64,000 nucleotides of DNA from Crocinitomix algicola (GCF_001661595.2 NZ_LYPF02000010.1:124001-188000), one strand, 5' to 3'. Numbered from the stretch's first letter, positions 1-10,241 are shown. The notes: generated by a model not told the origin, from the sequence alone. Program-made: numbers and translations.

Positions 1-72
1 ATTTTCATCATTGAATAAGGACGAATTTATTTGCTTTCCACCTTCTTGCAATTTTCAGTCAATAAATCCGTA

Positions 73-80
73 TATCTTTA
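73..80 (+). promoter_or_regulatory. Possible -7 box for the first gene
   Basis: The octamer TATCTTTA resembles the Bacteroidota -7 consensus TAnnTTTG with the last base changed. A TTG at 46-48 lies 24 bases upstream, at the long edge of normal spacing. The TTG start codon at 102 follows about 20 bases downstream. Weak assignment. Confidence 0.3.
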
Positions 81-101
81 TACTTTCAGAGATGGACCGA
101 C

Positions 102-3100
102 TTGAAAAACTATTGTCAGAAAATATTATTTATTTATGTTTTATTCCAAAGTGTATATAGCTATACGCAGGAGCAAACAATAAAGACATTTCCTATTACC
201 AATGATACTATACAATTTGATACAGTTTCGGTTTACAGGTCTGGCTTTCAAGTTTTCAACAATAAACGGGAGATTAGGAATTATTATTTAAATGGTATTG
301 ATGCGAAACTGGTCGTAAAAGATAGTTTAGTAGGAGGTGAAATTGAAATAAGATATACCAAAATGCCGTATAATTTCAATCAGCCGTTCGCGCACAAGTC
401 AGATAGTATAATCGTTTCTGACACCATTTCAACTTTCGACCCATTTATATACTCTGTCTCTACATCAAATCCTAATACCGACTTATTTGGTTCTTCCAAA
501 CTCAATAAGCAAGGAAGTATATCAAGAGGAATTACAGTTGGCAATGCCCAAAACTTGAGTGTTCAATCTACTCTAAACCTACAGCTAGATGGACAAATTG
601 CTCCAAATTTATTTTTGAAAGGGTCAATATCCGATGATAATGTACCGTTTCAACCAGAAGGAAACACACAAAAATTACAAGAATTTGATCAAGTGTATCT
701 TCAGATCTACAACAGTGATTTTGCATTGATTGGCGGAGATTTTTGGCTTAAAAAACCAAAAGGCTATTTTCTAAATTACAATAAACGAACCCAAGGGGTC
801 TCTATTGAAGCGAATCATGATTTAGGATGGATTGGGTTCAAAGGCCAAGCTGCACACAAAGTTAGTGGGGCATTTTCGAAAGGTAAATTTTCAAGAAATA
901 TTATACAAGGTGTTGAGGGGAATCAAGGTCCTTATCGTTTAACAGGAGCGGAAAATGAATCCTACATTGTGATTCTTGCTGGAACAGAAAAGGTGTATTT
1001 AGATGGTAAGTTAATGACAAGGGGCCAAGAATTTGATTATACCATTGATTACAATACGGCGGAAGTAACATTTACGGCAAATAACTTAATTACAAAAGAT
1101 GTGAGAATGGTTATTGAGTTCCAGTATTCAGACTTGAACTATGCCCGTTCGTTGTTCGCCTATAACGCAGAGTTTACTGGTGATCGATACCATACTTGGG
1201 TGAATGTTTACTCAGAACAGGATGCAAAAAACCAAACTATTCAACAAACACTTACAAGCGAAAAAAGGCAAATACTCAGCGAAGCTGGAGACAGCCTTTT
1301 CGATGCTTTTTCGTCGAGTATTGATAGTATCGGTTACTCCGAAAACCGTATTCTATATAACTTAACCGATTCTTTGGGTTATGATTCGGTTTTGGTTTTC
1401 AGTGTAAACCCATCTACGGCTAATTTCCAAGCATTTTTTTCAGAAGTTCCTATGGGGCAAGGAGACTATGTTTTTGACCGTTACACTGCTAATGGTAGAG
1501 TCTATAAATGGGTAGCTCCAATTGACGGGGTATCTCAAGGAAATTACGCACCTGTTCAATTGCTCATTGCTCCGCAAAAAAAGCAAATGTTTGTGGTGGG
1601 ATCTTCCTATCGTATCGCTCCTCACATCAATAGTTCTGTTGAACTTGCTTTATCCAATCAAGATCAAAACACATTCTCCGATTTACATGCCGAAGACAAC
1701 CAAGGAATTGGATTAAAATGGAAACTGAATGCAAAACAACCCCTGGGTAAAAAAAGAAAGCTACAACTTATAACCCATGTAAACTTTGAGTACAACGAAG
1801 AAAATTTCAAGCAAATTCAATGGTTCAGGTCAGTTGAATTTGATCGCGACTGGAATGTACGAAATCAGAATTTTAAAGGGAATCAATACTTATCTAATAT
1901 TTCTCTTAAACTTCTCAGTAGAAATTGGGGAGCAATTAATTATAATTTTGAAAATTTCACTTGGGGAGAAGATTATTTTGGGATAAGGAATAATGGAAAT
2001 ATAACCTTTCAAAAATCCGGTTGGAAACTCATTGCAGATGGAAGCTTATTAACTTCAAAGGGAAAAGAAGAAACTTCATTTCTTCGTCATAATATCGACT
2101 TTTCTAAAACTATTGGTAAACTAAAACTTGGATTTCAAGATATTCATGAAACAAATCAAAAAAAACTGTCAAATAACCCAGTACTCGAATTAAGTTCTTA
2201 CCGCTTTTATGATTGGAAAACTTATATCTCAACTTCTGATTCAACAAAAAATCAAATGGAAGTGTACTATCGAGAACGATACGATTGGTTGAGTGATTCG
2301 ACTTTATTAAAAATTGCTGCAAAAGCAAGAAACATTGGACTTACAACAGGTTTAACAAATAACCCAAATCATTCTTTAAGATTAAACGCGAACTATCGAA
2401 GTTTAACCATAACAGATACAAATCTATTTAATAGTGCTCCAGAAAACACATTATTAAACCGAATTGAACATGTCATGAAGTTGTGGAAGGGGGCAGTTAC
2501 TGCCACCAGTTTTTACGAATTGGGATCAGGATTAGAATTAAGACGCGAATTTGTTTATATAGAAGTTAACCCTGGGCAAGGAACATATACTTGGATTGAT
2601 TACAACAATGATGGCGTTAAAGATTTGGGAGAATTTGAAATAGCCATATTTGCCGATCAGGGAAATTTTATCCGCGTTTTTGTTCCAACCAACTCCTACA
2701 TAAGAACTTATTCCAATCAGTTCAATACAAGTCTTATCTTATCCCCCCAACGAATCTGGCGATCAGAAGAAGGAATAAAAAAATTCATCGCACGATTTAG
2801 CAATCAAACAGTTTACAAAATAAATCGTAAAACAAACTACGAAGAAGGTCTACAATTACTTAATCCTTTCTTGTATTCCATTTCGGACACTAACCTTGTA
2901 TCCATTGGATCAACTTTTAGAAATACCCTGTATTTTAATAAAACGAATACGGTGTTTGGAATGAATTATACCTATCAAGAAAACGGCTCTAAAATACTAT
3001 TATCAAATGGCTTTGACACACGATTAAATACCTTTCATGAGTTTCAAATTAGATGGAATTTAAGTAAATATTTCAATTTGCGAATTGACAATACATTAGG

Positions 3101-3548
3101 GCGTAAAAAAAGCGGTTCAGATTATTCAATTAGCAGAAATTATTACATCGAATATTTTGAAACAACCCCCGTTTTTTCTTATCAACCAAATAGTGCTTTT
3201 CGAATTGCATTAAACGGAAAATACAGCGAAAAAGTGAACAATTCTGATCTTGCTGAAAAGGCTGTGATTAGAGATATCGGTGCTGACTTAAGGTATAATC
3301 AGGTTCGAAAAGGCAGTTTTTCAGCTCGTTTCAACTTTATTGTGATCAATTACAACGCTTCAGAAAATTCGTCCATTGCATTTGAAATGCTAGAAGGACT
3401 GAGAACGGGCAATAATTTTACTTGGGGACTATCTTATCAACGAAAAGTCGCTAAAAATCTTCAATTAAACTTTAATTATAACGGAAGAAAATCTGAAGAA
3501 AATAACGCCATTCATTCAGGGGGTATGGAATTGAGGGCATTTTTCTAA
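102..3548 (+). CDS. Hypothetical outer-membrane beta-barrel-type protein
   Basis: An 1148-residue protein of unknown function. The TTG start is chosen because it gives a clean signal peptide (hydrophobic FIYVLF core, Ser/Tyr-rich cleavage area near residue 22); no in-frame ATG precedes the conserved-looking body. After roughly residue 130 the sequence is a long run of alternating polar and hydrophobic residues with many aromatic strand ends and short Asn/Gly/Asp turns, as in large outer-membrane barrels. It ends in Phe-Phe, compatible with a barrel C-terminal strand. A glycine/asparagine-rich segment at about residues 135-235 (LKGSISDDNVPFQPEG region) looks like a conserved Bacteroidota motif, but I cannot name the family. 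No T9SS tail. It stands alone before the sulfur cluster. A TonB-independent barrel or surface-assembly protein is an inference only. Confidence 0.6.
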   Translation: MKNYCQKILFIYVLFQSVYSYTQEQTIKTFPITNDTIQFDTVSVYRSGFQVFNNKREIRNYYLNGIDAKLVVKDSLVGGEIEIRYTKMPYNFNQPFAHKSDSIIVSDTISTFDPFIYSVSTSNPNTDLFGSSKLNKQGSISRGITVGNAQNLSVQSTLNLQLDGQIAPNLFLKGSISDDNVPFQPEGNTQKLQEFDQVYLQIYNSDFALIGGDFWLKKPKGYFLNYNKRTQGVSIEANHDLGWIGFKGQAAHKVSGAFSKGKFSRNIIQGVEGNQGPYRLTGAENESYIVILAGTEKVYLDGKLMTRGQEFDYTIDYNTAEVTFTANNLITKDVRMVIEFQYSDLNYARSLFAYNAEFTGDRYHTWVNVYSEQDAKNQTIQQTLTSEKRQILSEAGDSLFDAFSSSIDSIGYSENRILYNLTDSLGYDSVLVFSVNPSTANFQAFFSEVPMGQGDYVFDRYTANGRVYKWVAPIDGVSQGNYAPVQLLIAPQKKQMFVVGSSYRIAPHINSSVELALSNQDQNTFSDLHAEDNQGIGLKWKLNAKQPLGKKRKLQLITHVNFEYNEENFKQIQWFRSVEFDRDWNVRNQNFKGNQYLSNISLKLLSRNWGAINYNFENFTWGEDYFGIRNNGNITFQKSGWKLIADGSLLTSKGKEETSFLRHNIDFSKTIGKLKLGFQDIHETNQKKLSNNPVLELSSYRFYDWKTYISTSDSTKNQMEVYYRERYDWLSDSTLLKIAAKARNIGLTTGLTNNPNHSLRLNANYRSLTITDTNLFNSAPENTLLNRIEHVMKLWKGAVTATSFYELGSGLELRREFVYIEVNPGQGTYTWIDYNNDGVKDLGEFEIAIFADQGNFIRVFVPTNSYIRTYSNQFNTSLILSPQRIWRSEEGIKKFIARFSNQTVYKINRKTNYEEGLQLLNPFLYSISDTNLVSIGSTFRNTLYFNKTNTVFGMNYTYQENGSKILLSNGFDTRLNTFHEFQIRWNLSKYFNLRIDNTLGRKKSGSDYSISRNYYIEYFETTPVFSYQPNSAFRIALNGKYSEKVNNSDLAEKAVIRDIGADLRYNQVRKGSFSARFNFIVINYNASENSSIAFEMLEGLRTGNNFTWGLSYQRKVAKNLQLNFNYNGRKSEENNAIHSGGMELRAFF

Positions 3549-3636
3549 CAGTGTCCGTAATGATTAAAAATTGGTAAATTAAACGTCAAAAAACACTAAA
3601 ATCACTCCGTTTTAACTAAAAATTGACGAAAAAGAT

Positions 3637-3644
3637 TAATTTTG
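3637..3644 (+). promoter_or_regulatory. Possible -7 box upstream of the sulfur cluster
   Basis: TAATTTTG matches TAnnTTTG exactly and lies 36 bases upstream of the ATG at 3681. No well-spaced TTTG -33 element was seen (a TTG at 3623 is only 11 bases away), so this is a partial match. Confidence 0.35.
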
Positions 3645-3680
3645 TTGAAACCATAGAAAGACGATTTGGAAGAGCAGAAC

Positions 3681-4820
3681 ATGAAATTTGGCACAAAAGC
3701 AATTCATGCTGGTTTAGTACCAGATGAAGCAACCGGAGCCATAATGACACCTATTTACCAAACAAGCACTTACGTTCAAGAAGAAATTGGCAAACATAAA
3801 GGATATGTTTATTCTCGTTCTTCTAATCCGACAAGAGACGCTTTAGAAAAGAATATTGCAGCACTTGAAAATGGGAAGTTTGGAGCATGTTTTGGAAGTG
3901 GTATTGCAGCCATTGATTGTGTGCTAAAAATGCTCAATCCTGGAGATGAAGTGATTACCAGCAATGATTTATATGGCGGAACTTATCGTCTATTCAAAAC
4001 CATCTTTGAGAAGTATGGAATTGTCTTTCATTTTATTGATTTATCTGAAATTGGCAATTTGAATCAAGTGATTAATTCCCGTACAAAATTGATTTGGATT
4101 GAAACGCCTACAAATCCAATGATGAATATTATTGATCTTAAAGGCGCTTCTGAAATAGCTAAAAATCACGAAATCTTATTTGCTGTTGATAATACTTTTG
4201 CCAGTCCTTATTTACAAAATCCATTGGATTTAGGTGCTGATATTGTTATGCACTCAGCAACCAAATATTTGGGTGGTCATTCCGACATCGTGATGGGTGT
4301 TTTGGTTAGTAAAAATAAAGAAATTGCAAACGACATCTATCGCATTCAAAATTCAAGTGGAGCCATTACTGCTCCAATGGATTGTTTCCTGGTTTTACGG
4401 GGAATAAAAACACTTCATCTGCGTATGCAGCGACATTGTGAAAACGGAGCAAAGGTGGCTCAATTTTTAGCCCAACATCCCAAAATTGAAAAAGTCTATT
4501 GGCCTGGATTCGAATCACATCCTAATCATGCAATCGCTAAAAGTCAAATGCGTGATTTCGGAGGAATGATATCCTTTTCATTTAAAGACAATAAAATTGA
4601 AGACGCATTAAATACCGTTAAAAAAGTAAAAATTTTTACTTTAGCTGAATCATTGGGTGGTGTAGAATCTTTAATCGGACATCCTGCAACCATGACACAT
4701 TCAGCCATTCCAAAAAAAGAACGTGAAAAAACAGGAATTGTTGATTCTTTAATTCGACTCAGTGTTGGGATTGAAGATGCTGAAGATTTAATAAACGACT
4801 TAAAACAAGCTTTAAAATAA
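3681..4820 (+). CDS. Cystathionine gamma-synthase/lyase family PLP enzyme
   Basis: A cytosolic pyridoxal-phosphate enzyme of the Cys/Met trans-sulfuration family, about 379 residues, the usual family length. It either joins O-acyl-homoserine and cysteine into cystathionine or cleaves cystathionine; which direction cannot be told by eye. The N-terminus MKFGTKAIHAG followed by YQTSTYVQ and YSRSSNPTR is typical. The PLP lysine is in SATKYLGGHSD, about residue 195. ATG at 3681 is preferred over an in-frame TTG at 3666 because MKFGTKAIHAG is the normal family start. The next gene starts 4 bases after the stop and encodes a rhodanese, supporting a role in sulfur amino-acid metabolism. Confidence 0.9.
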   Translation: MKFGTKAIHAGLVPDEATGAIMTPIYQTSTYVQEEIGKHKGYVYSRSSNPTRDALEKNIAALENGKFGACFGSGIAAIDCVLKMLNPGDEVITSNDLYGGTYRLFKTIFEKYGIVFHFIDLSEIGNLNQVINSRTKLIWIETPTNPMMNIIDLKGASEIAKNHEILFAVDNTFASPYLQNPLDLGADIVMHSATKYLGGHSDIVMGVLVSKNKEIANDIYRIQNSSGAITAPMDCFLVLRGIKTLHLRMQRHCENGAKVAQFLAQHPKIEKVYWPGFESHPNHAIAKSQMRDFGGMISFSFKDNKIEDALNTVKKVKIFTLAESLGGVESLIGHPATMTHSAIPKKEREKTGIVDSLIRLSVGIEDAEDLINDLKQALK

Positions 4821-4824
4821 ATAT

Positions 4825-5139
4825 ATGTCAGTTAACGAAGTAAGTCCTCAAAATGTATTGGACGAAATTGCAGAAGGAACCCTTTTTGTGGACGTAAGAG
4901 AGCCATTTGAAATTGATGAAGTTGCTTACGATATCCCAGGGCAAATTCAAATTCCGCTTGGTGAATTACCAAATAGAATTGGTGAGCTACCAAAAGATAA
5001 ACGTTTAATTATTGGATGCAGAAGTGGAGGAAGAAGCATGAATGCTTGTCAATTTTTAAAAATGCAAGGGTTTGAAGACGTTAATAATCTCCAAGGTGGT
5101 ATAATGAATTGGGTTGATAATGGATTCCCAACAAAATAA
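4825..5139 (+). CDS. Single-domain rhodanese-like protein
   Basis: A 104-residue stand-alone rhodanese domain, predicted cytosolic, likely a sulfur carrier or thiosulfate:acceptor sulfurtransferase. It has FVDVREPFE near residue 21 and the active-site loop CRSGGR with the catalytic Cys at residue 65, followed by the usual GGIMNWVDNGFP ending. It follows the trans-sulfuration enzyme by 4 bases and its last 20 bases overlap the next gene's start, so the three genes are almost certainly one transcript. The physiological sulfur donor cannot be deduced. Confidence 0.9.
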   Translation: MSVNEVSPQNVLDEIAEGTLFVDVREPFEIDEVAYDIPGQIQIPLGELPNRIGELPKDKRLIIGCRSGGRSMNACQFLKMQGFEDVNNLQGGIMNWVDNGFPTK

Positions 5140-5848
5140 AATTGCTTATATAACCGGTACATCTCGTGGAATAGGTCGAGCGATTGCAGAATTACTTTTG
5201 CAAGAAGGGTACATGGTCTATGGTATCGGACGAACTAATGAAATCCAGCACCACCATTTCTTTCCAATAAACCTTGACTTAAGTGACCTAAAAGCAGTTG
5301 AAGCCTTCTTTTTTGACGCGGTTGGACGGGAAGTTATACTAATCAATAACGCAGGAATAATTGGAGAAATTGGTCCTATTGGCGTGATTGCTAACCATAC
5401 CATACAGTCAGTTATGACGGTAAATGCATTAGCGCCCCAAATGTTAATTAATAAATTTATTGACACCTACCGCAAGCAGGATATTATAAAAGGTCAGATT
5501 ATAAATATTAGCTCAGGTGCAGGTAAATATCCTATAGATGGGTGGGCAAATTATTGTGCATCAAAGGCGGCTATAGATATTTACAGCGAAACGATAGACC
5601 TAGAATTTAAGCTTCATCAACTTCATAATTGGCACATTCATTCAATTGCCCCAGGTGTTGTAGACACAGGAATGCAATCAGAAATCAGATCTTCGAATCC
5701 TGAACTATTTAAATCGCATCAAAAATTTATAGATTTAAAAGCAGATAATGAGTTGAACAAACCTGAAAACGTTGCTACTAAACTTTATGAAGTTATTGCT
5801 GACCCAAAGCGATTTGATCAGACAATAATCTCAGTTCGTGATTTTTAA
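5120..5848 (+). CDS. Short-chain dehydrogenase/reductase (SDR)
   Basis: A classical SDR of 242 residues, NAD(P)H-dependent, cytosolic. Visible motifs are the cofactor loop TGTSRGIG (residues 12-19), NNAG, a Ser-bearing NISSGAG strand, and the catalytic YCASK pair Tyr145/Lys149. Overall form resembles the benzil reductase/sepiapterin reductase branch, but the substrate is not recognisable. The ATG at 5120 lies inside the rhodanese gene (20-base overlap, different frame); a TTG two codons upstream is the alternative. The overlap suggests translational coupling in the sulfur cluster, though no direct biochemical link is known. Confidence 0.88.
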   Translation: MDSQQNKIAYITGTSRGIGRAIAELLLQEGYMVYGIGRTNEIQHHHFFPINLDLSDLKAVEAFFFDAVGREVILINNAGIIGEIGPIGVIANHTIQSVMTVNALAPQMLINKFIDTYRKQDIIKGQIINISSGAGKYPIDGWANYCASKAAIDIYSETIDLEFKLHQLHNWHIHSIAPGVVDTGMQSEIRSSNPELFKSHQKFIDLKADNELNKPENVATKLYEVIADPKRFDQTIISVRDF

Positions 5849-5981
5849 ATGCACCATAGATTTCAATCTTGTAATCCCACTGAATAAACATTTGGGACAG
5901 TTTAAGTGTTTTACTTGACACAACTGCGACTTTCTTCGTAACTTGTGGTACTATACGCTAATTAGAATACGAAATTCAACC

Positions 5982-8111
5982 ATGAAAAAAACAACGCTAC
6001 TTGTCGCCTTGGCGAACATGTGCCTATTTGCGGGTGCACAAACAGATTTTCCTACAGCTGAAGAATTAGAACATCCACATTTTTGTGGCACAACTGAAGA
6101 AACACAAAAAGTATACGAACAATTTCCAGAATACGCCATTCAGGATTCACTTGATGATTTAACATTTGAAGTAGATTATCAAAACTTTATCGAATCTTGG
6201 AGTCCTGACGACAGATCGAGCTATATCATCCCTGTAGTTGTACATGTCGTTCATTTGGGAGGACCTGAAAATATTTCCGATGAACAAATCTACAATGCTT
6301 TAGAAAATTTAAATGCTGATTTTAATAAAGAAAATGATGATTTAGGCTTTACAATCCCTGAATTTGCAGGAATAACTGGTAATGCAGATATTGAATTTAG
6401 ACTGGCCACAAAAGACAATAGCGGAAATTGTCACCCCGGTATCACACGAACATTTTCAGAAACCACCTACGACGAAGGAATGGTCGACGGCGGCCATGCC
6501 ATTGTAGAAGCCGTGCAAGAAGCACAAGGAAATTGGCCACAAAACAAATACATGAATGTCTTTGTTTGTATAGACCCAAGTGGAAATGCAGGGTATACAT
6601 ACCGTCCTGGCAACTGGTATCCAGCTGCTGGAATGTATGGTTCAATTTTCATGCGTCACGACTATATGGGAGTAATAGGAACTTCAAATGAAGGACGACG
6701 TCACACTTTAAGTCACGAATGTGGTCACTGGTTAAACCTTGCGCATCCATGGGGAAACACAAACACACCGGGTGATCCTGACAACTGTGGAACCGATGAT
6801 GGTGTAGATGACACGCCAAACACAATAGGATGGACAAATTGCTCTGATTTATACGGTGAAACTTGTGGATCTTTAGACAACGTTCAAAACATCATGGATT
6901 ACTCATATTGTTCTACCATGTTTACTGAATTGCAAGCTGCACGAATTCAAACTGCACTTCTAGGAACACGTGGACAACGTTATAAACTAATAACACCTAC
7001 AAACCTCGCTGCAACCGGTGTAGATAGTGATGGAGACTTATGTGAAGCAGAATTTATTTCTAATCAACGCGTGATTTGCGCTGGGCAATCTATCGATTTC
7101 ACTGATTTGTCTTATCATGATGTGGAAACACGAGCGTGGGTTTTTGATGGAGGTATGCCTGCAACATCAACAAGCGATGCTCCAACGATTACCTATAACA
7201 CACCGGGTAAATATACGGTTACCTTAACTGTTGCTAACGGAATAGACAGTGAAATTGAAACTAAAGAAGAGTACATTATTGTATTACCTAATATTGGAAT
7301 TGGTCCTGCTATTGAAGAAGGTTTTGAAACATTTACTTCATTCCCTGATGATGAAAAATTTATTATCGAAGATGATGGGGAAGATGGTAGTTGGCAACTA
7401 ACTAGCGAATATACTTACGCAGGTGACAAAGCTATTTGGCTAAACAATTATGATAAAAATACTGGAGCTAAAGATGCCGTAATGTCTGGAACAATTGATT
7501 TAAGTGGAGTTGATCCATCAGATGAGATTGTATTCAACTTTAAATATGCTTACAAGCGAAGATATGGCTCAAATGACGAATGGATTCGCTTCTACATTTC
7601 TAAAGACTGTGGTGAAACATGGATCTTGAGAAAAAATTTACACGGTGATGATTTAGGCCCGGAAATACAGGAAGGTGAATATTTCCCAAGTTCTCCTAGT
7701 GAGTGGAGAAGTGTTGATATTACCACAATAAATTCATCTTATTTTGTGTCAAATTTTAGATATAGAATAGAATTCGAAAATGATAATGGAAATAATATTT
7801 TCATCGATAATATCAATCTCTATCCTGCCTCATATGCTTCTCTTAACGAAGAAGAATTGACCTTAGATATTTCGGTATATCCTCATCCTTTGCTGGATAA
7901 TGCAATTATTAAATTAGATTTAAACTCAGCAGATAATTACTCGATTAAGCTGTACAATTCTCTAGGGGCCGAAATATCAAATGTTTACGAAGGCTACCTG
8001 CCTGCAGGTACGCAAACAATAAATTGGTCAAGTGCAGATTTGGCGCCAGGTATGTACTTGTTAAGAGTTGAATCAGAAGGAAAAATTCAAACAGTTAAAT
8101 TAATCAAATAG
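5982..8111 (+). CDS. Secreted M43-family zinc metalloprotease, PKD domain, T9SS tail
   Basis: A secreted pappalysin-type (M43) metalloprotease of about 709 residues. In order: signal peptide ending in AGAQ; propeptide; catalytic domain with HECGHWLNLAH (zinc ligands His245, His249, His255, catalytic Glu246) and a Met-turn in NIMDYSYC; a PKD-like domain at about 360-440 (FTDLSYHD...PGKYTVTLTV); a beta-sandwich domain at about 450-620 with many acidic residues; and a C-terminal T9SS sorting domain ending in LAPGMYLLRV...KLIK. ATG at 5982 is used because it starts the signal peptide. Possible promoter: TTG at 5915 and TAACTTGT at 5939, spaced 21. The next gene is a full-length paralogue 3 bases away, so both are probably co-transcribed and exported by T9SS to the cell surface or medium. 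Confidence 0.88.
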   Translation: MKKTTLLVALANMCLFAGAQTDFPTAEELEHPHFCGTTEETQKVYEQFPEYAIQDSLDDLTFEVDYQNFIESWSPDDRSSYIIPVVVHVVHLGGPENISDEQIYNALENLNADFNKENDDLGFTIPEFAGITGNADIEFRLATKDNSGNCHPGITRTFSETTYDEGMVDGGHAIVEAVQEAQGNWPQNKYMNVFVCIDPSGNAGYTYRPGNWYPAAGMYGSIFMRHDYMGVIGTSNEGRRHTLSHECGHWLNLAHPWGNTNTPGDPDNCGTDDGVDDTPNTIGWTNCSDLYGETCGSLDNVQNIMDYSYCSTMFTELQAARIQTALLGTRGQRYKLITPTNLAATGVDSDGDLCEAEFISNQRVICAGQSIDFTDLSYHDVETRAWVFDGGMPATSTSDAPTITYNTPGKYTVTLTVANGIDSEIETKEEYIIVLPNIGIGPAIEEGFETFTSFPDDEKFIIEDDGEDGSWQLTSEYTYAGDKAIWLNNYDKNTGAKDAVMSGTIDLSGVDPSDEIVFNFKYAYKRRYGSNDEWIRFYISKDCGETWILRKNLHGDDLGPEIQEGEYFPSSPSEWRSVDITTINSSYFVSNFRYRIEFENDNGNNIFIDNINLYPASYASLNEEELTLDISVYPHPLLDNAIIKLDLNSADNYSIKLYNSLGAEISNVYEGYLPAGTQTINWSSADLAPGMYLLRVESEGKIQTVKLIK

Positions 8112-8114
8112 TTT

Positions 8115-10220
8115 ATGAAGCAAATTATAGCAGCTATCGGATTATTAGCTACAACTTATAGTGTTCAAGCCCAAACAGAACATTGGTGTGGTACCGATCA
8201 TTATATGGAAGAATTGTATAAAACGCAACCTGAGTTGGAAACGAGTATGCATGAACACCTTTTACGTTTAAGAACTGAAGGAACAAGTTATAGTGACCGT
8301 GAAGACGACTTCATAATTCCCGTTGTTGTACATATCCTTCATGATAATGGTGAAGGAAATATCTCATACGAGCAAGTTCAAAGTGGCATTGATATGTTAA
8401 ATGAAGATTTCAACAGAGAAAACAGTGATGCCGATGAAACGAGAGATACAGAAGAGGCACCTTTTTTATCTTCAGCTGCTGATATGGGAATAAGATTTGA
8501 ATTAGCAAAAATTGACCCTGATGGTAATTGTACAAATGGAATACAACGTAGAAACGTAGGTTCTTTAAGTTATAATTCCAATAATCGTCAAAAACACTAT
8601 TCGACCGGTGGATTGGATGCTTGGAACAGGAATTACTATATGAACATTTGGATTGTAAACTCTATAGAATCAGAAGGAGGTGTAACACTTGGGTACGCAG
8701 AATTTCCATATTCTGGGGGTTCATCTAATTACGGTGTAATCATTCGGCATGATGCATACGGTGATGTTGGTACGGCATCAGGTGATCGTACATTGACACA
8801 CGAAATAGGTCATTGTCTAGGATTACTTCACACATTTCAAGGAGGATGTCATATGGGTTCTTGTAGCTCAAATGGTGATTATTGCTGCGATACTCCACCA
8901 GTTGTATCTGCACAATGGTCTTGCGATACGGAACAAAACACGTGTGACGAAATACCAAGTGGAGATCCATACGGATTTGATGCAAAAGACCAATTTGAAA
9001 ACTTCATGAGTTACAGCCCGTGCCAGAACATGTATTCAAACGATCAAAAAGATATTGTGATTAATAATTTGAATACAATAGGATTTCTTGAAAACCTTGT
9101 TGATCCCGATCATCATGTTTTAACTGGTGTTGGAACGCCTGCGGTACTTTGTAAAGCCGATTTTTATGCTGATCGCCAATTAATTTGTGCCGGTGATGAG
9201 ATTGAATTTATCGATGCGTCTTTTGATAACGTAACAGGCTATTCTTGGAATTTTGAAGGAGGTAGTCCATCTATTTCCACAGAAGCCAACCCAACTATTA
9301 CATTTGATGCACCGGGAACTTATGACGTTACGTTGGAAGTTACAGATGGTATTGATACAAGAACTGTTACATTTGAAGATTATATCACTGTCATGAATGT
9401 TCCAGGTACAGGATTACCGTATTCTGAAGGTTTTGAAACATTAGCATCCTTCCCTGATTACGATAGGTTTTCTATTATTGATGAAGATTTAGATGAAGCG
9501 TGGGAAATTAATGATGAAGTGGCTTACACTGGAAACCGTTCTATTTGGCTAAAGAATAGAGGGGTTAACAATAATTCATACGATAGTTTCATATCTGGTA
9601 CAATTGACTTAAGCGACGTTGACGAAGAAGATGACATGATTTTTAGCTTTAAATATGCGTATAAAAGAAGAAATGCATCAACAGACGAATGGCTAAGATT
9701 TTACATTTCCAACAACTGTGGTGAATCATGGGTACTGCGTAAAAACATACATGGCGATGACCTAGGACCTGAAATTCAAAATGGCTCTTATACACCAGAG
9801 AGTAATGATGAATGGTTCGAAGTTGTTATAGAAAACATCAGTTCTTCATTTTACACTGAAAACTTCCGTTACAAAATTGAATTCCAAAATGACAACGGAA
9901 ATAACATCTATATTGATGATATTAATTTATATCCCGTAAGTATGTTGTCAATAGAAGAACATAAATCGTATGTCTCTGCAATTTATCCCAACCCTGGAAG
10001 TGATATAGTTAATTTAGCCTTAACAGCAACTGCATACCAAAACCTTCAGGTCGAAGTTTTAAACACTCTAGGTCAACCTGTATTTACGATCTATGAAGGA
10101 GAAATAAATACAGGGAGTTACAACTTTGACTTTAATGTAAGTCATTTGCCTGGGGGAATGTATTATATAAGAATCAAAGACAACTCTGGTTATACGCTGA
10201 AAAAATTCATTAAAGAGTAA
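8115..10220 (+). CDS. Secreted M43-family zinc metalloprotease, paralogue
   Basis: A 701-residue paralogue of the gene just upstream with the same domain order: signal peptide ending VQAQ, catalytic domain with HEIGHCLGLLH (His229, Glu230, His233, His239), PKD-like domain, acidic beta-sandwich, and T9SS tail (LPGGMYYIRI...FIKE). The catalytic domain is extra Cys-rich (GGCHMGSCSSNGDYCC), suggesting disulfides not shared by its neighbour. The two C-terminal halves are strikingly alike (for example FKYAYKRR and NGNNI both occur in each), marking a tandem duplication. A terminator follows at 10242. Confidence 0.88.
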   Translation: MKQIIAAIGLLATTYSVQAQTEHWCGTDHYMEELYKTQPELETSMHEHLLRLRTEGTSYSDREDDFIIPVVVHILHDNGEGNISYEQVQSGIDMLNEDFNRENSDADETRDTEEAPFLSSAADMGIRFELAKIDPDGNCTNGIQRRNVGSLSYNSNNRQKHYSTGGLDAWNRNYYMNIWIVNSIESEGGVTLGYAEFPYSGGSSNYGVIIRHDAYGDVGTASGDRTLTHEIGHCLGLLHTFQGGCHMGSCSSNGDYCCDTPPVVSAQWSCDTEQNTCDEIPSGDPYGFDAKDQFENFMSYSPCQNMYSNDQKDIVINNLNTIGFLENLVDPDHHVLTGVGTPAVLCKADFYADRQLICAGDEIEFIDASFDNVTGYSWNFEGGSPSISTEANPTITFDAPGTYDVTLEVTDGIDTRTVTFEDYITVMNVPGTGLPYSEGFETLASFPDYDRFSIIDEDLDEAWEINDEVAYTGNRSIWLKNRGVNNNSYDSFISGTIDLSDVDEEDDMIFSFKYAYKRRNASTDEWLRFYISNNCGESWVLRKNIHGDDLGPEIQNGSYTPESNDEWFEVVIENISSSFYTENFRYKIEFQNDNGNNIYIDDINLYPVSMLSIEEHKSYVSAIYPNPGSDIVNLALTATAYQNLQVEVLNTLGQPVFTIYEGEINTGSYNFDFNVSHLPGGMYYIRIKDNSGYTLKKFIKE

Positions 10221-10241
10221 GCTATTAATTAAATTAGAATT

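Noticed and set aside
102-3548. Identification as SprA or TamB
   Set aside because: Size and pattern fit a barrel, but no specific signature of those families could be seen.
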